Shown here in pieces: positions 56,524 through 64,000 of a DNA stretch of 64,000 nucleotides. Every line of letters starts with the position of its first letter. Position 1 is the first letter of the stretch. The notes below the pieces were generated by a model, which was given only the letters and a program-made list of their open reading frames with translations, ran no database searches and was not told the DNA's origin. The position numbers and the translations under genes were made by a program. This DNA comes from Prostheceraeus crozeri (lineage: Eukaryota > Platyhelminthes > Polycladida > Euryleptidae): contig CAJQUW010001746.1 in the NCBI GenBank assembly GCA_907163375.1, positions 186,001 through 250,000 on the forward strand, given 5' to 3'.

Positions 56524-57271
56524 CAGGGATGCGGAGTCCTATCATTTTGATAGGACTCAGACTCCGGGGGTTGATAGGACTCCGGGTTTTGATAGGACTC
56601 CGACTCCGGGTGGCCAGTATATACAGCCTAGTTTTTTGAAAGGTAACCTGCATCATAGATCAATATAGGCTTATACTTGAACCTATCTTCGATGGTCATT
56701 GCTGTATCAATCATCAATCATTTTCGATGAAAGTTTATCAAATGTCGCTTTAAGTTGGATGCATACGACTCGGTTCCTCCCATCTTCTTGATGTGGGCTT
56801 CACACGGTTTTTCTCCAGTCTCTACCAGGCAGGAAAATCCCCATTCTTCTCCAAAAAATATGATTACACCTTCGATTTTAATGTGCGCTTTAGAGGAGCC
56901 ATCACACACGATTAACGTGAGGGTAAGAGGTAATGTTCTAAGCGTTGCATGCACTGCTGTCTCTGTACTTTTGTTTAACGGAGAAAGTTGACATCAAGAT
57001 AGTGACAGATATGCACGAGCACAAATAATTTGTTTGTATTATATTTCGCGTCTAGTTATAGGCCGGAGTCCGGAGTCCTATCATTTAAATGGATATTTGA
57101 TAGGATGATATTAATATCATTATTTAATTAATAATTTAATAATATAATAATAAACAATAATTATTATTTAATAATTAATATTATAATATTAAATTATTGA
57201 TATTTGATATTTAAATAGTCCTATCATTTAAAATAATTTGATAGGACTCCGACTAAGACTCCGCATCCCTG
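56524..57271 (-). mobile_element. hAT element (family H), 748 bp, with BED-finger remnant
   Basis: Ends CAGGGATGCGGAGTCC and the inverted ...GACTCCGCATCCCTG. Flanks CTTCAGAG and CTTCATAG match at 7 of 8. The subterminal regions repeat TTGATAGGACTCCG four to five times on the left and less on the right. The minus strand at 56718-56954 reads KPCEAHIKKMGG, SYASNLKRHLINFH, resembling a BED zinc finger, the DNA-binding N-terminus of hAT transposases. The catalytic part is deleted. Confidence 0.85.
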
Positions 57272-57279
57272 CTTCATAG

Positions 57280-58060
57280 ACATTCATTTGAGTATATTTT
57301 CTACCCACATGAAAAGATTTATGCAAATCATGCAAGTACTTTTTGAATTAGAGACGATAACGTGAAGTGCAGTGAAGTCGGTAGTTGATCTGACGTCGCC
57401 TGACCTCATCGTCTGAGCAGATATCACTAGGTCAACAAAGTCATGTCGCGACAGCTCTTGAAGTGATAATAACCCAGACCACATCCTTTCTATTAATATG
57501 CTTTACTGACAAGAAAGAAATGCTGAATTGATAAGAAAAAGTGTAACGAATCTCATTACTTCCGCGAACAATTTAATATTAAGCCAATAGAACGACTTAA
57601 AAATTCTCCAAAACAGACTTGTGCTGTATTTGTAAACGCCTGAAATTCATCATTTTTCTTTTCCATTTCTTCCAAAGTTTCCACGTCTCTTTCCAGTTAA
57701 ACCCTAAACATTTTCATTCAGAAAAATTGTCATCACAGTACTCACGTGCATGTTCATTCAATGTGTTCATGATCGATCAGCTTGATCTATTGATCTCTGT
57801 TTAGCGATTTTACAAGGGGTCCAGTGCGGATGCAGGTGATGTCCACATTCTGCGCATCGTTTAATAAACTCTTTTTTCTCTCTACGTGGTTGTGACATAA
57901 TTGAGTGAAGATTTTGAGCTACAGGCCCTGAAATAATTACTTTTCATTCTAAATTTGAAATTCGATTTTGCTGATAGTTCATGGCATTCGTAATCAACCT
58001 TAGAATATCCGTCCGGAAAAAGATAAATTGTCTGTAAACGTGTAGTTTAACACTTGCAAC
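57280..58060. other. Intergenic stretch without recognised feature
   Basis: Nothing identified. Confidence 0.4.
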
Positions 58061-58275
58061 AATAACAAGAAACCTGTCTCCGAGCAAGAAGTCCGCCTCG
58101 CCTACACATGCAGCACTAAGCACGACTGTTCCATCAATCGCCTCCACAGAACTAATAAGCAGGACTGTGGAAGTGGCTTCTCCAACATCCATATCTACCT
58201 AGAGGAAAAAGGCAGCTTTTGCCCAGCCATACTATCTCACACAGTGAAGGAACTGAACGATGAACTTCTTTGATG
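58060..58275 (+). other. Possible coding fragment, not recognised
   Basis: An open plus-strand reading, VSEQEVRLAYTCSTKHDCSI followed by CGSGFSNIHIYLEEKGSF and SHTVKELNDELL, has a more balanced composition than its surroundings and three cysteines. It has no start codon and no family I can name. It may be a transposon remnant or a chance frame. Confidence 0.25.
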
Positions 58276-60145
58276 AACTTTGGCTGAGCGCAAATTCAAA
58301 ATGAACGGTGAACTGATTGAACGAAGAAAAATGTCAAATGAACGAGAAATACAGTGAAGTGAGAAATTGAAGTGAGAGAATTCAAATGCACTAGTTCTAA
58401 GCAATAGTTGCTTCTCTTATTGATAGCTTGAAAAGCCTGGTGGATCTCGAGCCTACGACTCCAAGTTAACTAGACTTGCCGTTCAATCATCTGAGTCCAA
58501 TCAGGGTGTCATCTGTTGGATTCGTTCGTGCATTGAACAAACTATAGGAATAATTTGACAAACGAGAACACGGGGTCTACAATCGCAAAACTGGAATCTC
58601 CATCGTAATGCAGCTGTTGATAAAAGGTCAAAGGCCTGAAATACATTGTAATTCGCACCTAAAATCATCGAATTTCTGGACTCAATACTTTCCACTTACT
58701 CTCGATACTTAAGATATTACAAAAATGCTTAATTGCCAGCTTGTAGCTCGAGGGAAAATTGTAGTTGCATTATGCGAGTTAAGAAGATGGCATATTCTTC
58801 AAAATAGCCCATGTTTTTTGAAGTCTAGATAAGCAAGACATGATAGAATTTTTCGGCCAATAGCTCTTAGAATGCTTGATAAACGTATTCATGAATAACA
58901 AACCTCTTCCCGATTTTACCATTTTACTTCAGACAAATACGTAATTCAGAAAATCTTCATACCCCTATCTTTTTAAATGCATGAGATTTTTGATTGTTTT
59001 CAAGATCAACCATTTCATCAGAAATGACACTTTAAAATATAACAAAATGATAGCTACATTATAACAAAGTTAAAAGTCAAAATATCTCATGATTTGGCCT
59101 TTTGAAAACAATTTCAAGTATCTGCACACGGTGCATCGCAAACAGACTAATTAAAGATTGAGAAGTAACCTCAGTTGAAAAATGTGAACAGGATGCTATT
59201 TCATCCTATCAGGAATCATCAGCAGTCCTAGTTCACATTCGCCAACATCATCACGACTTCCTATTTTATATGCAGTCATACCCGGAATTCATTGTACACG
59301 GTAAATTGTACTAATCTGCAAAGGCTGGTAATCAAAATGGTCTTCTGACAAAGTGGTCCTGAAAATCGAGTTCAATATACTGTCTCAGGGAAAGCCGCGA
59401 AATAGAATTTGAATAATAGAAACGCTTTAAGCAACATATAAACCCCATGTTTCTGTTAATATTTAAAATCTTGAAATACAAATCATCAGATTCAGAGATT
59501 GTAAAAATAACGGAGTGTGCCAACGTATGATGAAGGGTATCTGCAATGACTTCTAGGGTGAAACATGCCAAAGAAGTCCAAAAATGAATTTCCCTAATTC
59601 TTCTAGAAGAACATTTCGATAAAGCCCATATTTTGATTATCGGTATTTATACATGAGTATATGAGTATAGTATACACGTGCTGTTAATATATTCATGCAT
59701 TATACTCATCATATTTCCACTACTACGGGCAATGAAGCGCGTTAGAAATCCGTCAAAAACATGAAAAATCTCATCTAGCAATAAATTTTGGGCGACATAT
59801 AGGGTATACGGCAATAATTACCAACATTATGCAGTATGTGATAATATAATTGCTATACTAATGTGTGAGATGACATTTCGACATGTCCTTAGTCTTAGTA
59901 GGTTGAAATATTCTGGGTCTTCAAAAATCTCGATGCTTGAAAAATAAAAAAACCCACAAACATAAAAATAAATAAAATTTTTCAAAAAAAATAGAAAATA
60001 GCGCGCTTGACACATGTAATTGTTATAAGAACATTTTCAAAAATTGCTAAGATGAAATTATATGGAAGACAAAATATCAGAGTTACTGACAAAAGTGGCG
60101 TTCACGGTACCGACTGGTGGCGTGACATCTGCTACGACTCCAAAA
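58276..60145. other. Intergenic stretch without recognised feature
   Basis: AT-rich, nothing identified. Confidence 0.4.
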
Positions 60146-60150
60146 GTGAT

Positions 60151-60787
60151 AGTCCAGCAGCTGAACTAGTTTTTGCAAGGAATGAGGCCAAAAATCAGAC
60201 TTTCACGGAATGATGTACACTATGTGTCTAGGCCTACTACGCGTCTGTCCAGTTCTACCTGATTCCTCTTCTTGTCAGACACGATAAAATAAAAACACAT
60301 GTCAATTGAATGGGACGAAGATGGACGCTTTTCGGCGAAGAATAAAAAATGAATGTTTTCTCTGATTAAGCGACTTCAAGTCATTTCTTATCTTGTTCAT
60401 GCACCCCTGTCTATGAGACCAAGCACATTCAGAATTGGCAAGAAACACAGCATTTTGAGCGATTTAATCCACATTTTCGTCCCATATTAGGCTACTGGAA
60501 AGAAACATGGCAATAACAAGTGCACATCATAGGAAATGACCTAAAGACATTCCATGTCAAAAATTATGACTTTCGGCTTCGTACTTTCCGCTTAATAAAA
60601 AGACATAGAAAATTTTATTTTAGCCGAAAACGTCAATCCATTGGATTAACATGTGCTTTTCTTTGATCGTTCTGTCAAGAAGAGGAATCAGGTAGAACTA
60701 TTCGCAGAAGATATCGAGTGTACATCATTCTGTAAAAGTCTTAATTTCGGCCTCGTCCTCTGCAGAACTCGTTCTGGCTGCCGGACT
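60151..60787. mobile_element. Foldback MITE (family F), second complete copy
   Basis: Left end AGTCCAGCAGCTGAACTAGT and right end CTCGTTCTGGCTGCCGGACT. GTGAT flanks both ends (60146-60150, 60788-60792). More diverged than the copy at 23638-24360. Confidence 0.82.
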
Positions 60788-60975
60788 GTGATTATGTATC
60801 ATTAATGATTCGACGAATTTAAACCCAAGTGGACGGATCTTGATAAAACTTGAAAAATCAGGATGATTCTGTAAAAAACTTGGTAGATCAGCAAAAAAAC
60901 TTGTCAGTGAAATTAACAGAATAAACCATACTGATTCTTATCAAGATTTTCAGTGTAAAAATTCCATTGAATAGC

Positions 60976-61250
60976 TTACTGATTCTTGGCATGAATCCAT
61001 ATGGCTTTGTATGGAAAATATTACAGCATGTAATTTACTGATTCTTGGCATGAATCCATATGGCTTTCTATGGAAAATATTACAGCTTGTAATTTACTGA
61101 TTCTTGGCATGAATCCATAGAGTTTCTATGGAAAATATTACAGCATGTAATTTACTGATTCTTGACATGAATTCATAGGATTTTCTATGGAAAATATTAC
61201 AGCATGCAATCTATACTGATTCTTGACATGAATCTGTAAGCTTTTCTTAA
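60976..61250. repeat. 59-bp tandem repeat (about 4.7 units)
   Basis: Units begin TTACTGATTCTTGGCATGAA at 60976, 61035, 61094, 61152 and a weaker one near 61213, and contain CTATGGAAAATATTACAGC. A more diverged unit precedes the array near 60930. Confidence 0.92.
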
Positions 61251-61299
61251 GATTAATTTTTCAACAGAAAAATGACAGCATAGCCTATACATTATGGCA

Positions 61300-61578
61300 A
61301 TGGCCCGGATGATCCCGAACAATAACTGATTCAATGCTATTCATCCAGAATCAGATCAACATTATTGTTGGGAATACATTTCAAGATGCACAATTTTCGA
61401 AAATTCCCATGAATTCTGAAATTCATGGTAAGCATGTCTGTATCATCGCTTCAAAATATGTTTCATTGTTGAATTATTTCTGATATCAAATTTAAAAATA
61501 CTGTTAACGTGGCAATTAAGCAATGAGATCTTCAGGGTGAATGAGATTCAACGTATTGTTCGTCGGGATCATCTGGGG
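61300..61578. repeat. Possible small inverted-repeat element
   Basis: GGCCCGGATGATCCCGA...ACAATA near 61303 and TATTGTTCGTCGGGATCATC near 61553 are inverted with a small gap, about 280 bp end to end. No clean target duplication. Confidence 0.45.
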
Positions 61579-63100
61579 GCTAATAGCCACTACCCACATA
61601 TGGATATGATATTTGGCAAAAATTCGGAAGATCCCGTTGAAAGATGATAGAGAATCTAGATATATATCGAGGGGACGTGAAAGATTTAAGTAGATTTCGT
61701 AAACGTCCCGTTAAATCCTGTTTACTTCTCTATTAATTTTGTGATATACATACATTACTAATGCGTTGTACTTGTAGTGGACAACGCAAAGTACCTGTAG
61801 GCCTAATTGACATTGCACACTGTTCTCAGAATAACGGTAATTATCTTCCATATATTCCAATCAAAGACATATAAGACGTTAAAAAACGATACTATGCGTC
61901 CATTCTTGAAATTGAGGAGAATCAGAAAGAAAGAAGCTTTCTTTCGTCAATGAATTGATATTCTGTCTCATTAAATACTTCATGTATAATTGTTCACTTG
62001 AAATATCACAGAGAATAACGAACTTACGAAAAATGGTATTGCTGTAATGATGCTCGAAGTCTCTGCTAATTATAGCTATTGTTTCCGGATGATATAGCAG
62101 AAATTGACAGAGACTAGTACCAACTGAACGGAAAACCATTGTCACATTCTTTTGTTTATGCAATTACTCTGACAACGACATATTTAAAAAGGGCAAATCT
62201 TAAACAAATCAAAAAATAGGAATTAAGCAGAAATCGTAATAATTACATGATATTTTTACTCTACGTATGTTTGTACATTGCAGTCAATATATTGTTCATG
62301 TAATAAATTTTTTGATTTTCATACCGAATCCTGCATCAATTTCTACATCAACTGGCCAGTAACGCATTTAATGTATCTGACCAAGCATATTACTATGTGC
62401 TGACGCGAAAAAGAGAAATATCGCAATCGACGAAGCCCCAGGATCACGCAGTCATTTAAATCCTGTGGTCGAAGGAATATCACACATAGTTAATGTTCGA
62501 TGTCTATGGTTTTGAGTGTCACACATGCTGACATTGACGTCTCAAGAATACAAACCTAAACGAAGCTCTGTTATGGCGTTACTTTACTCCACTACAAAGT
62601 GTACTCTACGGACAACTCATGGAAAATATGCTCGACTTCGTACTTTTGGTGTTATATACGGCTGAAAACTTATCCTGTACATGATCCTGTACAGTGCTGT
62701 TGCATGGCAATGTTGAATGCATAGAAGCAGAATATGTTAAGATTGAAGGTGATGTCGCCTTGGAAGATAGCTTGCATTCACGAAAAGTAAAGAAATAGAG
62801 TAAACTTCTGATAGCCCTTCTAGCCTATTACAGTATATCTGATTTCTATGCTAAGGCCTTTCCTAATATTCAATATATTAAATATATTATCGTTGTTTAA
62901 ACCATTTCATTCATGGATAATTTCAAAATTACTAGATTCATTATCGGATTGTTGTGAGGACAGCGGGCTGTCGATCGTAAACGCTTCGACATCAGCTCGC
63001 CGTGAGGACCGATCTTTTGAAGCCTAACAATAGCCATTTAACGGAATCGATTGCCAAGAAAATCTAGATACGAGTACATATAACATTGTATTTGTACTTG
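61579..63100. other. Intergenic stretch without recognised feature
   Basis: AT-rich, nothing identified. Confidence 0.4.
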
Positions 63101-63109
63101 GATTTAATT

Positions 63110-64000
63110 TCTTTATATGTGGTGATCAATTGTATTATTTTCTGATTTGTTTATCTGTATAGTTTCCACGAAAACGTTCATGTTTAATTTTGAAAAAGAG
63201 TTTTGATTCTCGATCGGATGTGGGGATTCGTCAGATGAAGGTAGTTTGAAGTACGTGTTGTGTCTTAGTGTTCGTAGTTTCGTAAGCAAGGTTGAGGTAT
63301 TGTCGTTTCCTAGTGGTTGTAGTTTCGTAAGCAAGGTTTTGTCTGTTTTCCATAAGTAGTGAGAGTTTAGGCTCGTAAGCAAGGTGTTATTTTGCAAATA
63401 TTTGGTTTGGCAATCAAAGCGTGAAATTTTCGGGTAAGTCATTTGCTTTGTACATTTGAATTATATATATTGTCTAAATAAATCATAAGCTATCACGGCT
63501 ATGGCAGCAAATGACATCAAACAGACTTTGTCAAATTATGATGGAACAGGTGATGTTCACATCTGTTTGAAAAAGATCAAGCTTGTTGCGAAGTTGCGCA
63601 AAATCTCTGATGTTGATTCATTGATTCCTCTTTTCCTGGAGGGTGCTGCCTTTTCGGTGTATGATGAATTGAGCGATGCCGACAAGGGAGATAGTGAAAA
63701 GATTGAAAATGCGTTGCTCAAGGCTTTCTCTTTGAATAATTTTGAGGCCTATGAAGAATTGTTGAGACGAAGATGGTGTCCTGGGGAGGCTGTAGATTTG
63801 TTCATTTCGGATTTGCGTCGGTTAGCTCGTCTTGCCGAGATTAAAGATGAGAACATGATAAGATGTGCTTTTGTCGTCGGTATGCCTCAAGATGTCTCGG
63901 CTCAGTTGCGCTCTCTGGCGAATGTCAGCTCGTGTTCTATGACTTCGTTGATTGAAAAGGCTAGAATGTTGACTAGCAAGTATAATCGGGTGGAGACGTG
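63110..64000 (+). mobile_element. LTR retrotransposon (Ty3/Gypsy-like), 5' part, cut by window edge
   Basis: From the ATG at 63501 the plus strand is open to the window end. It encodes a gag-type capsid protein, with FLEGAAFSVYDEL, AFSLNNFEAYEELLRRRW and DLFISDLRRLARLAEI, matching the pattern of retrotransposon gag N-terminal domains. The part seen looks whole. The region before it holds TCGTAAGCAAGGT three times (near 63281, 63326 and 63375), probably leader or LTR. The exact LTR start is not resolved. Likely young, judged only from the open frame. Confidence 0.7.

Noticed and set aside
59827-60015. Hydrophobic minus-strand frame that could be a signal peptide or membrane protein
   Set aside because: AT-rich low complexity and no splice site or domain support; the exon 1-2 signal peptide fits the gene better.
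60976-61250. CRISPR-like array
   Set aside because: Units are contiguous with no unique spacers, and the genome is eukaryotic; it is a minisatellite.

Overview
The window is AT-rich metazoan nuclear DNA (long introns, GT-AG splice sites, secreted EGF/VWD exons, dense transposons). The octamer TAGGCCTA and close variants recur more than ten times in non-coding DNA. Together with the protein's domain content this suggests a marine invertebrate, perhaps an invertebrate deuterostome, but I cannot name the species.

One host gene dominates. It lies on the minus strand from an ATG at 55662 to beyond the left edge, and I placed 15 coding exons by hand (55641-55662 down to 2234-2437). Every exon-exon junction keeps the reading frame, giving 855 codons with no stop. 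The predicted protein has a signal peptide, a ShK-like cysteine domain lacking one disulphide pair, a divergent C-type lectin-like domain, an EGF, a VWD-C8-TIL-TILa module, and then at least six EGF units (mostly calcium-binding type), and it runs on out of the window. I do not recognise this exact architecture. It is most likely an extracellular matrix, mucus or surface-coat protein.

The introns are filled with mobile DNA. There are about eleven hAT-type elements, most with 8-bp or near-8-bp target duplications and several with their own short subterminal motif array. There are also three Tc1-like elements (DD34E), a pogo-like MITE, a 2-kb TA-flanked element, and a long-inverted-repeat foldback family. 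Retroelements include three tRNA-derived SINE families, an RTE-type LINE tail, other decayed reverse transcriptases, and a Penelope-like fragment arranged as a 376-bp palindrome inside one 12-bp target duplication. Several elements are nested (hAT in SINE, hAT in LINE, pogo in hAT, Tc1 in hAT), which gives relative ages.

Layout: 1-7 kb, Tc1 remnant and the last two visible EGF exons. 7-17 kb, Tc1 and hAT elements and the Penelope palindrome. 17-34 kb, EGF, TILa, TIL, C8 and VWD exons among MITEs. 34-45 kb, hAT elements, the LINE and the second CTLD exon. 45-56 kb, CTLD, ShK-like and signal-peptide exons plus a putative TATA box. 56-64 kb, intergenic repeats and, at the right edge, the start of an LTR retrotransposon with an open gag frame.
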